Below, piece by piece: positions 26,395 to 36,000 of a stretch of DNA of 64,000 nt. The notes beneath the pieces are model-generated. The model had not been told where the DNA came from. It saw nothing but the letters and a program-made list of their open reading frames with translations, and made no database searches. This stretch comes from Bacteroides faecalis (GTDB lineage Bacteria; Bacteroidota; Bacteroidia; Bacteroidales; Bacteroidaceae). Positions within the stretch are counted from its first letter, which is position 1. Each line of letters starts with the position of its first letter. The stretch spans positions 124,001 to 188,000 of the forward strand of contig NZ_BHWB01000004.1 of NCBI RefSeq assembly GCF_003865075.1, read 5' to 3'. Made by a program: the position numbers and the translations under genes.

Positions 26395-27276
26395 TTATGA
26401 ATCATAAAAAAGTAGTTGCGCGGAACAAATAGTATAGGTAAGCTCCTTCAGAAGCTCCACTCTTTGTAGCATATATGTCAGTTCTTCTTTTGTAACTACA
26501 TAATCCTTATTATATCGTGACTCAATATAAGCACGACACAGTAAGTCATAACAGTGTTTCTCAAAATCTGTATGATGAAGAAACACACTAGCTATAGAAT
26601 GAGAATATTTCTTACACTTACTTTCAAGGTCTTTCAGTTTATGACTTTTAGGACGATAATTCACAAAAACAAGTTCTATAGAATAATATAACCTCTCGCA
26701 AGCCTGATGAAGCTGGAAAGCTCCTAATTCATTCATCCCATCTTCTAAAGCAATATAAGCATACTTCATGAATCCAATAGCAAACGGATAACATTTATTG
26801 AATTCCTCAGTAGCAATGTCTTTGATCTCTTTATAAGAAAGTTCATGAGGTTTTGTTAGTTTAAACTTCTTATTATCATAGAGTTTAATACCTTCCTTCA
26901 CTATATCTGTATAAAAATAACGCTTCTGATCAAGAGCCTTATTGAAACTATTGATATCTTCCACAATAAATTGAGGTGCGGCATGGCGCCTGAAAGCAAA
27001 TACTTTATGATAACTTTCCACCACCTTTTCTTCCAATTGCCACTCAGTAATACGTGCATTGGCCCCATAAGTTACGACCAGAATATCCAAATCACTTTGA
27101 TAGGAGGTATGTATACCAAATTCTATCTTCTCGTCCCACAACACATATTCTCCACGAGCATAGCTTCCATACAAAATAATCATTACGCACCTTGGTATAT
27201 GGCGAGTTATAGATTCGACTAAAAAGTTGAGTTCTTCTTGTGTCGAGTCAGGCAAATGTTTGATACTTCGTTTCAT
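26395..27276 (-). CDS. Nucleotidyltransferase and HEPN domain protein
   Basis: A 293-residue protein fusing a polymerase-beta-like minimal nucleotidyltransferase (LYGSYARGE near residue 36, SDLDILVV near 60) to a C-terminal HEPN domain (about 150-280; GAFQLHQACERLYYSIELVF, then RAYIESRYNKDYVVTKEEL). In separate-gene form MNT and HEPN make toxin-antitoxin pairs in which the nucleotidyltransferase modifies the HEPN RNase. Here both are in one chain, as in many Bacteroides proteins of unknown role. A canonical HEPN RNase motif (R, four to six residues, H) is not obvious. A gene remnant directly follows, suggesting local rearrangement. Confidence 0.8.
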   Translation of the reverse strand: MKRSIKHLPDSTQEELNFLVESITRHIPRCVMIILYGSYARGEYVLWDEKIEFGIHTSYQSDLDILVVTYGANARITEWQLEEKVVESYHKVFAFRRHAAPQFIVEDINSFNKALDQKRYFYTDIVKEGIKLYDNKKFKLTKPHELSYKEIKDIATEEFNKCYPFAIGFMKYAYIALEDGMNELGAFQLHQACERLYYSIELVFVNYRPKSHKLKDLESKCKKYSHSIASVFLHHTDFEKHCYDLLCRAYIESRYNKDYVVTKEELTYMLQRVELLKELTYTICSAQLLFYDS

Positions 27277-27418
27277 TCCATCTATTGGTATTCATTCTTT
27301 TCTATGCAATATTACTTCTTTTAAATGAAAAACACAACTATGCCATCTATTTTCATCGCTAATTCTATTATTTTGATATTCAACTATTTTTTTGACTTTA
27401 TGCTATATAACATACATA

Positions 27419-27435
27419 AGTGTATATGATACACT
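27419..27435. promoter_or_regulatory. 17-base palindrome upstream of the lipoprotein epimerase
   Basis: AGTGTATATGATACACT has perfect 7-bp arms around ATG and lies 68 bases before the start of the epimerase gene. It is operator-like. The matching regulator is unknown. No convincing TAnnTTTG box was seen nearby. Confidence 0.5.
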
Positions 27436-27502
27436 AAACAAAAGTGTTACTTTCACACCAAAAACAAGATAAGTATCTCATTTACATTTAAAAGGCAGTA
27501 CC

Positions 27503-28639
27503 ATGAAAACACATTTTATTTTTTCAGTAGTTATTCTATCGATACTATTTGGATGCGATAATAAGTCAGTCACCAACCTAACTTTATCCGGTCTTGATCC
27601 GACAAAATTTCAAACAGAAGTAAATAATGCACAAACTGCCCTTTATATTTTAAAGAATAAGACTGGCATGGAAGTATGTATTACCAATTTTGGTGGACGT
27701 ATCGTATCTATTATGGTACCTGATAAAAATGGAAAAATGCAGGATGTAGCCTTAGGTCTTGATAACATTGATGATTATATCAATATTCCCAACAACTTTG
27801 GCGCTTCTATCGGGCGTTATGCCAACCGTATCGCCCAAGGACGTTTTGTTTTGGACGGAGACACCATACAATTACCGCAAAACAAACACGGGCATTGCTT
27901 GCATGGAGGCCCGAAAGGATGGCAATGTCAAGTATACGATGCCAAACAGATAGATCCGACTACATTGGAATTAACTTACTTCTCACCAGATGGCGACGAA
28001 AATTTTCCCGGTAATGTTACAGCAAAAGTAATCTACCAACTAACAAATGACAATGCCATTCACATCAACTATAAAGCAACTACAGATAAAAAAACAGTTA
28101 TCAATATGACGAATCATTCATTCTTCAACCTTTCCGGCGATCCATCAAAAGTTTCTACTAATGACATTTTATATATAAACGCAGATTATTTTACTCCGAT
28201 TGACAGTACGTCCATGACTACAGGTGAGATTATTTCTGTAAAAGATACTCCAATGGACTTTACTATTCCCAAAGTAGTCGGGCAAGACATAAATAATGAT
28301 TTTGTCCAACTAAAGAACGGAAACGGATATGACCATAACTGGGTTTTAAATACCAAGGGGGATATTAACCAAATAGCTGCGAAGCTTACTTCTCCAGAGT
28401 CTGGAATCAGTTTGGAAGTATATACAAATGAACCCGGTATCCAAATATACACCGGTAACTTTCTAAACGGAACTGTAGCAGGGAAAAAAGGCATTATTTA
28501 TAATCAACGTACCGCAGTATGCTTGGAAACACAACATTATCCTGACAGTCCTAACAAAAAAGATTGGCCCTCCGTTGTTTTGAAACCGGGACAGACCTAT
28601 AACAGTGAATGTATTTATAAGTTCTCCGTAGAGAAATAA
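27503..28639 (+). CDS. Aldose 1-epimerase with lipoprotein signal
   Basis: A 378-residue mutarotase homologue with a lipoprotein-type signal (VVILSILFGC, Cys at about residue 18). It should therefore sit in the periplasm or at the outer membrane rather than in the cytoplasm. Family landmarks are intact: SIGRYANRIAQGRF, NKHGHCLHGGPKGWQCQVYD, NMTNHSFFNLSG, NGYDHNWVLN and VCLETQHYPDSPN. Its nearest neighbour downstream is a GH51 arabinofuranosidase, so it may epimerise arabinose or other sugars released in the periplasm. The gap of 166 bases to that gene contains an imperfect TATGGTA/TACCATA inverted repeat. Confidence 0.9.
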   Translation: MKTHFIFSVVILSILFGCDNKSVTNLTLSGLDPTKFQTEVNNAQTALYILKNKTGMEVCITNFGGRIVSIMVPDKNGKMQDVALGLDNIDDYINIPNNFGASIGRYANRIAQGRFVLDGDTIQLPQNKHGHCLHGGPKGWQCQVYDAKQIDPTTLELTYFSPDGDENFPGNVTAKVIYQLTNDNAIHINYKATTDKKTVINMTNHSFFNLSGDPSKVSTNDILYINADYFTPIDSTSMTTGEIISVKDTPMDFTIPKVVGQDINNDFVQLKNGNGYDHNWVLNTKGDINQIAAKLTSPESGISLEVYTNEPGIQIYTGNFLNGTVAGKKGIIYNQRTAVCLETQHYPDSPNKKDWPSVVLKPGQTYNSECIYKFSVEK

Positions 28640-28729
28640 TCGTCATTGGAGAATTTCCATCAATGAAACAAGATAACTTCAATAGTAACGATAGAAAAAA
28701 CTGATAAAATAGATAAAACAGTTTCTAAA

Positions 28730-28772
28730 TATGGTACTGCTTTGCATAGGTTTAATAGCAGAGCATACCATA
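28730..28772. repeat. TATGGTA / TACCATA inverted repeat before the GH51 gene
   Basis: TATGGTA (28730-28736) and its complement TACCATA (28766-28772), with partly matching inner bases (CTGCT, AGCAG), frame 29 bases and end 33 bases before the GH51 ATG. It could be a hairpin leader or an operator. Support is weak. Confidence 0.35.
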
Positions 28773-28805
28773 AAGATCCTAAATTTAAACTTTAAGAATA
28801 TTATT

Positions 28806-30350
28806 ATGAGAATAAAATTATTAGTCAGCACAGCTTTTTTAGCTATATCTATCTCTCTATCCGCACAAAAGGAAGCAACCATCACTGTACATATTGATCA
28901 AGGTAAAGAAATTATCCCAAAGGAAATATATGGTCAGTTTGCCGAACATCTGGGTTCATGTATCTATGGTGGACTTTGGGTAGGCGAAAAATCAGAGATT
29001 CCCAATATCAAAGGATATCGTACAGACGTATTCAATGCGTTAAAAGATTTGGCAGTTCCTGTTCTCCGCTGGCCGGGCGGTTGCTTTGCCGATGAATATC
29101 ATTGGATGGACGGTATCGGTCCAAAAGAAAATCGTCCGAAAATGGTAAATAACAATTGGGGAGGAACTATTGAAGACAATAGCTTCGGAACACATGAATT
29201 TCTAAATCTTTGTGAGATGTTGGGCTGTGAACCATATATTAGTGGAAATGTAGGTAGCGGAACAGTGGAAGAACTTGCCAAATGGGTAGAATACATGACT
29301 TCAGAAGGAGATTCCCCAATGGCTAATCTTCGCCGTAAAAACGGTCGTGATAAGGCATGGAAAGTCAAATATCTCGGTGTAGGAAATGAGAGTTGGGGAT
29401 GCGGTGGTAATATGCGTCCGGAATATTATTCAGATCTGTATCGTCGTTATTCCACTTATTGCCGTAATTACGACGGTAACTACTTATTTAAGATCGCCAG
29501 TGGTGCAAGCGATTATGATTACAACTGGACAGAAGTTCTAATGAATCGTGTAGGGCACGGAATGCAAGGTCTTTCCCTACATTATTATACCGTAAGCGGG
29601 TGGAGTGGCAGTAAAGGAGCTGCAACGAAGTTTAATAAAGACGACTATTACTGGACCATGGGTAAGTGCCTTGAAGTAGAAGACGTAATCAAAAAGCACT
29701 GCGCTATCATGGACAAATATGATAAGGACAAAAGAATTGCACTTATGCTTGATGAATGGGGAACATGGTGGGACGAAGAACCGGGTACTACAAGAGGACA
29801 TCTATACCAACAAAATACATTGCGTGATGCTTTTGTCGCTTCCTTAAGTCTTGATGTATTCCATAAATATACCGACCGTTTGAAGATGGCAAATATAGCG
29901 CAAATAGTGAATGTACTTCAATCTATGATACTGACCAAAGATAAAGAGATCGTATTAACTCCTACTTACTATGTTTTCAAAATGTACAAGGTTCATCAAG
30001 ACGCCACTTATCTCCCACTTGAGCTGAATTGTGAAATAATGAATGTACGTGGAAATCGTGTAGTACCTTCCATTAGTGCCACTTCCTCAAAAGATAAGAA
30101 CGGTATCATTCATCTTTCACTTTCCAATGTAGACGCTGACAATGCTCAAGAAGTAACTATTAACTTACCGGATGTAAGGGCTTCAAAAGCAACCGGAGAG
30201 ATTTTAACTTCTCCAAACCTAACTGATTATAATTCTTTTGCAAATCCTAATAATGTCAAATTAGCTCCATTCAAAGAGGTAAAAATCAATAAAGGAGTAT
30301 TGAAAGTAAAACTACCTGCCAAATCAATTGTTACATTGGAGTTGCACTAG
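28806..30350 (+). CDS. GH51 alpha-L-arabinofuranosidase, secreted
   Basis: Releases terminal alpha-L-arabinofuranose from arabinan or arabinoxylan side chains in the periplasm. I start it at the ATG at 28806 because a clean signal peptide (KLLVSTAFLAISISLSAQ) begins there. The longer in-frame extension is not signal-like. The mature protein begins with the GH51 pattern KEIYGQFAEHLGSCIYGGLW. The acid/base is Glu195 in GVGNESWG and the nucleophile is Glu317 in MLDEWGTWW. The 514-residue length and the C-terminal beta-sandwich are normal. It is followed by transketolase and rpiB, and faces a second arabinofuranosidase gene further right. Confidence 0.93.
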   Translation: MRIKLLVSTAFLAISISLSAQKEATITVHIDQGKEIIPKEIYGQFAEHLGSCIYGGLWVGEKSEIPNIKGYRTDVFNALKDLAVPVLRWPGGCFADEYHWMDGIGPKENRPKMVNNNWGGTIEDNSFGTHEFLNLCEMLGCEPYISGNVGSGTVEELAKWVEYMTSEGDSPMANLRRKNGRDKAWKVKYLGVGNESWGCGGNMRPEYYSDLYRRYSTYCRNYDGNYLFKIASGASDYDYNWTEVLMNRVGHGMQGLSLHYYTVSGWSGSKGAATKFNKDDYYWTMGKCLEVEDVIKKHCAIMDKYDKDKRIALMLDEWGTWWDEEPGTTRGHLYQQNTLRDAFVASLSLDVFHKYTDRLKMANIAQIVNVLQSMILTKDKEIVLTPTYYVFKMYKVHQDATYLPLELNCEIMNVRGNRVVPSISATSSKDKNGIIHLSLSNVDADNAQEVTINLPDVRASKATGEILTSPNLTDYNSFANPNNVKLAPFKEVKINKGVLKVKLPAKSIVTLELH

Positions 30351-30410
30351 TGTTCAAGTAGTGCTACGGGGGAACGTCACCATAATCGAAAGAAAAAATC
30401 ATCAAAAATA

Positions 30411-30435
30411 GAAAGAAAAAGAAAGAAAAAGAAAG
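30411..30435. repeat. GAAAGAAAAA tandem repeat
   Basis: Two and a half copies of a 10-base unit directly upstream of the transketolase promoter. Length variation here could alter promoter context, but no function is shown. Confidence 0.6.
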
Positions 30436-30443
30436 CATTTTCT

Positions 30444-30475
30444 CATTGCCAATTACAGAGAAAGAGTTATCTTTG
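30444..30475 (+). promoter_or_regulatory. Promoter of tkt-rpiB
   Basis: ATTG (one mismatch from TTTG) at 30444-30447, a 20-base spacer and TATCTTTG at 30468-30475 lie 37 bases before the tkt ATG. This is a good match to the Bacteroides consensus. Confidence 0.7.
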
Positions 30476-30511
30476 CAAAAAATATAAACGGAATTTATTA
30501 AATATAAAGAT

Positions 30512-32521
30512 ATGAACGATAACAAACTTATGAATCGTGCAGCGGATAACATCCGTATTCTTGCTGCTTCAATGGTTGAAAAAGCCAATTCCGGTCACCC
30601 GGGTGGCGCCATGGGTGGTGCTGATTTTGTGAACGTACTCTTCTCTGAATTTTTAGTATACGATCCTGAAAATCCCCGTTGGGAAGGACGTGACCGCTTT
30701 TTCCTTGATCCCGGCCATATGTCCCCGATGCTCTATTCTACCCTTGCTTTGACTGGTAAATACACACTGGACGAACTGAAAGAGTTTCGTCAATGGGGAA
30801 GCCCTACTCCAGGACATCCAGAAGTAGATATCATGCGCGGTGTGGAAAACACTTCAGGTCCGTTAGGACAAGGACATACTTTTGCAGTAGGTGCTGCTAT
30901 CGCTGCCAAATTCCTGAAAGCTCGTTTTAATGAGGTGATGGATCAAACAATCTACGCTTATATTTCTGATGGTGGTATACAGGAAGAAATATCGCAAGGT
31001 GCCGGACGTATCGCCGGTGCATTGGGATTGGACAATCTGATCATGTTCTACGATGCTAACGATATTCAGCTTTCTACCGAAACGAAGGATGTGACTGTTG
31101 AAGATACCGCTATGAAATACGAAGCATGGGGATGGAAAGTGATTAGCATCAATGGTAATGATGTAGATGAAATCCGCATGGCTCTAAAAGAAGCAAAAGC
31201 TGAAAAAGAACGTCCGACTCTGATTATTGGTAAAACAGTAATGGGTAAAGGTGCACGTAAAGCCGATGGTAGCAGTTACGAAGCTAATTGCGCTACTCAT
31301 GGTGCTCCACTTGGCGGTGATGCTTACGTAAATACGATTAAGAACCTGGAAGGTGATCCTACTAATCCATTTGTTATATTCCCGGAAGTTGCCGAGTTAT
31401 ACACAAAACGTACTGCAGAATTAAAGAAAATCATAGCTGAAAAATATGCAATAAAAGCAGCTTGGGCAAAAGCAAATCCGGAACTGGCTGCTAAATTGGA
31501 GACTTTCTTTGCAGGGAAAGCTCCGAAAATAGATTGGACTGTTATAGAACAAAAAGCAGGTGGCGCTACCCGTGTCGGTTCAGCAACTGTATTAGGAGCA
31601 CTTGCTACACAAGTTGAAAATATGATTGTTGCCTCTGCCGACCTTTCTAATTCGGATAAAACAGATGGCTTCTTAAAGAAAACTCATGCCTTCAAAAAAG
31701 GTGATTTCAGCGGAGCATTCTTCCAGGCAGGTGTATCCGAATTGACAATGGCTTGCGTTTGTATCGGTATGTCATTGCATGGTGGTGTCATCACTGCATG
31801 TGGAACATTCTTTGTGTTCTCTGATTATATGAAACCGGCTATACGTATGGCAGCTTTGATGGAACAACCTGTAAAATTCATCTGGTCACATGATGCCTTT
31901 CGTGTAGGTGAAGATGGACCAACTCATGAACCGGTTGAACAAGAAGCTCAAATACGTTTGATGGAGAAACTCAAAAATCATAAAGGTCATAACTCTATGT
32001 TGGTACTACGGCCGGCAGATGTAGAAGAAACAACTATTGCATGGAAACTTGCAATGGAGAATATCTATACTCCGACAGGTTTGATCTTATCCCGTCAAAA
32101 TATTACAAACTTACCGGCTGGAACTGATTATGCAAAAGCTGCGAAAGGTGCTTATATTGTTGCAGATTCAGACGAAAATCCGGACGTTATTCTGGTAGCT
32201 TCCGGTTCTGAAGTTTCGACATTGGTAGCAGGTGCTGAACTTCTACGCAAAGACGGAGTAAAAGTCCGTATTGTTTCGGCTCCATCCGAAGGATTGTTCC
32301 GTAGTCAGCCTAAAGAATATCAGGAGTCTATCCTGCCGACAGGAGCTAAGATTTTTGGTCTGACAGCAGGGCTTCCTGTGACTCTCCAAGGTTTGGTAGG
32401 TTACAACGGTAAGATTTGGGGATTAGATTCATTCGGTTTCTCTGCTCCTTACAAAGTATTGGATGAGAAGCTTGGATTTACTGCCGAAAATGTATATAAT
32501 CAGGTAAAAACAATGCTCTAA
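30512..32521 (+). CDS. tkt: Transketolase
   Basis: Thiamine-diphosphate enzyme of the non-oxidative pentose phosphate pathway, exchanging two-carbon units between xylulose-5-phosphate and ribose-5-phosphate or erythrose-4-phosphate. At 669 residues it is full length. The N-terminal ThDP domain has ANSGHPGGAMGGAD (about 24-37) and GPLGQGHTFAVGAA, followed by the central pyrimidine-binding region (HDAFRVGEDGPTHEPVEQE) and the C-terminal domain. The stop TAA overlaps the rpiB ATG by one base, so the two are coupled. Together with nearby arabinose hydrolases it can route released pentose to glycolysis. Confidence 0.97.
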   Translation: MNDNKLMNRAADNIRILAASMVEKANSGHPGGAMGGADFVNVLFSEFLVYDPENPRWEGRDRFFLDPGHMSPMLYSTLALTGKYTLDELKEFRQWGSPTPGHPEVDIMRGVENTSGPLGQGHTFAVGAAIAAKFLKARFNEVMDQTIYAYISDGGIQEEISQGAGRIAGALGLDNLIMFYDANDIQLSTETKDVTVEDTAMKYEAWGWKVISINGNDVDEIRMALKEAKAEKERPTLIIGKTVMGKGARKADGSSYEANCATHGAPLGGDAYVNTIKNLEGDPTNPFVIFPEVAELYTKRTAELKKIIAEKYAIKAAWAKANPELAAKLETFFAGKAPKIDWTVIEQKAGGATRVGSATVLGALATQVENMIVASADLSNSDKTDGFLKKTHAFKKGDFSGAFFQAGVSELTMACVCIGMSLHGGVITACGTFFVFSDYMKPAIRMAALMEQPVKFIWSHDAFRVGEDGPTHEPVEQEAQIRLMEKLKNHKGHNSMLVLRPADVEETTIAWKLAMENIYTPTGLILSRQNITNLPAGTDYAKAAKGAYIVADSDENPDVILVASGSEVSTLVAGAELLRKDGVKVRIVSAPSEGLFRSQPKEYQESILPTGAKIFGLTAGLPVTLQGLVGYNGKIWGLDSFGFSAPYKVLDEKLGFTAENVYNQVKTML

Positions 32522-32955
32522 TGAAAACAATCGGATTAGCATGTGACCACGCCGGTTACGAATTAAAAGAATATGTTCGTGGATGGCTGGAAGCAAAAGG
32601 CTGGGTATACAAAGACTTTGGAACTAATTCAACTACCAGTGTAGATTATCCGGATTATGCACATCCTCTGGCACTCGCTATAGAGGCAGGAGAATGTTAT
32701 CCGGGAATTGCTATTTGTGGAAGTGGAAACGGAATCAATATGACTTTAAACAAGCATCAAGGTATTCGTGCCGCTCTCTGCTGGAATGCAGAAATCGCGC
32801 ACTTAGCCCGTCTGCACAATGATGCCAATATACTTGTAATGCCAGGGCGTTTTATCAGTACTGAAGAAGCAGATATGATTTTGACCGAGTTCTTCTCCAC
32901 TGGTTTTGAAGGAGGTCGCCATCAGAAACGTATCGATAAAATTCCGGTAAAATAA
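32521..32955 (+). CDS. rpiB: Ribose-5-phosphate isomerase B
   Basis: Interconverts ribose-5-phosphate and ribulose-5-phosphate. The 144-residue product is a full LacAB_rpiB family member. It has GLACDHAGYELKEYV at the N-terminus, DYPDYAHPLA, the active-site loop CGSGNGINMTLNKHQGIRAA with the catalytic cysteine, and HNDANILVMPGRFI. It is translationally coupled to tkt (TAATG) and shares its promoter. A perfect hairpin beginning 25 bases after the stop closes the operon. Confidence 0.95.
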   Translation: MKTIGLACDHAGYELKEYVRGWLEAKGWVYKDFGTNSTTSVDYPDYAHPLALAIEAGECYPGIAICGSGNGINMTLNKHQGIRAALCWNAEIAHLARLHNDANILVMPGRFISTEEADMILTEFFSTGFEGGRHQKRIDKIPVK

Positions 32956-32980
32956 AGCCTATAATTTAAATTAAATAAAG

Positions 32981-33024
32981 AAAAGGTTGCAAGTGAATGG
33001 AAATAATCCAACTTGCAACCTTTT
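32981..33024. terminator. Bidirectional terminator between rpiB and the GH127-GH51 gene
   Basis: Perfect 14-bp arms 32981-32994 (AAAAGGTTGCAAGT) and 33011-33024 around a 16-base loop, with A and T tracts built into the stem ends. It is placed between convergent genes. Confidence 0.9.
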
Positions 33025-33049
33025 CTATAGATATAGATCCCTTATTAAA

Positions 33050-36000
33050 CTACTTCTGATATACTAGAATCGTATACGAACTAGCAGGAAATTCGTATTT
33101 CAAGTCTTTTGTATAATAAAGGACTTTCTCTTGTGGAACAATTCTTTCCGGTTGTTCCGGTGTATTTTTATCCTTGAGACTACCGGACAATGTGATAACT
33201 TTAATTTTTGAAGGCGAATCAAATCCTTTCAGACAGATATTGGCGGTAATGACATAGTCATGAATATTTGAGACATGAACCACTACTTCCTCCCTCTTTT
33301 CATCAGTAGCAGCGGTTACATCCAATTCTCCTTGAGTTGCACTAAACACTCTGAAAGGTTTATGATGATTTGAAGCCATCTGCTTAGCATAAAAAGGAGG
33401 CATTCCCCAGACCTGTGAAGGGGTAAAGAAGATTTGTCCCTGATTCCAGCCATTATCATTTTGCAGATAAGGCTCCAGTGCATTAGCAGCACAAGTCGTC
33501 AATAAAAAGTCCCCCATCCTACGGGATGCATTCTGAATCGTCACATGACCTAATGCACGCCGCATATCATGTGTTACTCCGTTTTCCTCAAACAGGGCAC
33601 ATTTCATTTTGGTATTCGGATCCCATTTCTGAAAATAATCTTTCATCTGCTTCAGTTCTCCCTCTACCTGAGATCCCAGAATATTATCATCAGCCCACGG
33701 ATGATAATCCCAATAAGCAGCTTTTCCATTGAGTGCATCAAATACCATTTTCATGTTTTCCGGTGAATCCGGACGCCACCAAGCTGCAGATACAAATTCT
33801 ATGTTCGGGTCTTTTGATTTAATAGCATCATAGATACGATTAAAATCCTGAATATATTTCTCATAATCTTTACGAATATCTCCCCATATCACTTCTTCAT
33901 TTCCAACCTCTATATACTTCACATTGTAGGGTTCAGGATGTCCGGCATCTGCCCGCTTCTTTCCCCATTCGGAAGTTACCGGTCCGTTCAAGTACTCAAT
34001 CATATCCGCCATATCCTGTGCAGATTCTCCTACATTCACCGCAAAACAAGGCTCAAAATCTGCCGCTTCACAAAGCTGGAGAAATTCTTCAATACCGAAT
34101 CCATTGGTTGAATAAGGATACCAATGACCTCTATATTGTGGCCGTTTATCCCTGTCACCAATCATATTCTTGAACTTGTAATCAGGGGCATTGACCATAG
34201 TCCCCCCATAACGTAAGAAGGTCAAACCTTGATTAACCATAGTCTTAGCAATATCATTGCGTAATGGCAAATTATGAAACAGGTCATCCCCAGTACCCAT
34301 CAAGACCACCTGGTCCATCCAGACTTTACCATTATTCTCTATATAAACAGCCAGACGTGAATTGGTATCTGTAACATTTGAAGTTAACTCAAATGGGAAC
34401 TTTTGCCACTTATCTGTCACTCCTTTCAACTCTTGAACTGCATACTCTTTATTTCCATCTGCACTCTGTAGTGCCACTTTCACCACTCCTTTATAGGAAC
34501 CTTTCAAATAAAGACGTCCCTCAAATTTCTGCCCTTCCTTTACAGCAATCCCCCATCCATTGAGCCCCATATTGGCTACTCCCACTTTACCTGAGCCACC
34601 ATTTTTACTGATCAACTGCGACCAAGTTGTGTTATAGGCATTTTTATTATCATGCATAAAGACAGCTTTCGCATTTCCGGTCTGAATAGGTGTCCAATGA
34701 AGACTAACCTCCGGTTGAGGAATTGTATTGAATTTCAATATCTTATCCATATCCTCAGTCTTCATTCTGAGATTACGGAATTTCACATCAGAATTCCATG
34801 AACGCAATCCAATTCTACCAGTAGCAAGAATAGGATTATTTTCATTATGCACAAAAAGGCTTTTATCATTTAAAAAGACTTCCATTCTTCCGTCATTCAT
34901 AACAACCTTCAACCGGTTCCATTCAGCAGGATTACAATCTACCTCTATATCACGAATATGACTAAAATTATTTTCATGTTTTCCAATCACCACTTTCTTC
35001 CCGTTGGCTGCAAGACTTATTTCATATCCATTAAAAGAATCAGCGCCTTTTGCTTCTTTAGAAACTCGCGTAATTAATCCTGCATTATCTCCTGATGTGC
35101 CATCGAATTTAATCTCGGCTTCTACAACACCATTTTTAAATTCGATAGGATTGTAGATAAATTTAGACCCTGCTGCTTTTGTTGCATGAAGTTCTCCATG
35201 AGATGTTGTCCAATTACCTTCATATATTGAAAAATCATCAAAAGTAACTCCGGGAGCAGGTTCTTCAAAACTTTCACCGAAAATACGTTGGTTATAAATT
35301 CCCCCGTATATTTCATGATTCACGTCTTCTATACAAGATCCATAAAGATAAGCAGGAATGGTATTCTCTATTTTTGATGCATCTACCTCAATGAGTTCAT
35401 CTTTATTTATAGGAATCCAAACTTCATAAGCTCCTTGTTTACGATTTCCCATCGCATAATAAGGAATTGCAGTAAAGTTAATCTGCTGTTTCTTATCATC
35501 AACAGCTACTCCTTTTATCACATTAACTCCTTCCAAAAGACCTTTTTCAGGTACTAATTCCATAGAACAATTAGTATCAATTCTCAAATGATCCAACCCT
35601 GCATTGTCTATTTCCTCCAGACAATATATCACAGGACCTGAAGCCAGAGCCATCTTTCCTTTAAGATGCTTAACCTGCTCACAGGCAGTAATGATACGGG
35701 GTTGCATAGGTAAATTCAATTCTATTCGGTCCGCTTTCCCCCAGTTACGATTGATCTCGACATAACCATCGACTACTTTCACCTTTTCCGATTTTCCATT
35801 GATAGCCAAAGTTATCTGCGAAATCAGATTTGATTGATAAAGTCCATAAGGATTCTCAACTCCCTGTGCCCATCCCGGAACTCTTATTTTCACAGAAAAC
35901 TTACCTTTCTTTTCCGGCTGAAGAGTTACGTTAATTTTTCCTGTCCAAGGATATCCGGTCTCTTGCTGAACATGGACCGTATTATGATCCAGTTCTATCG

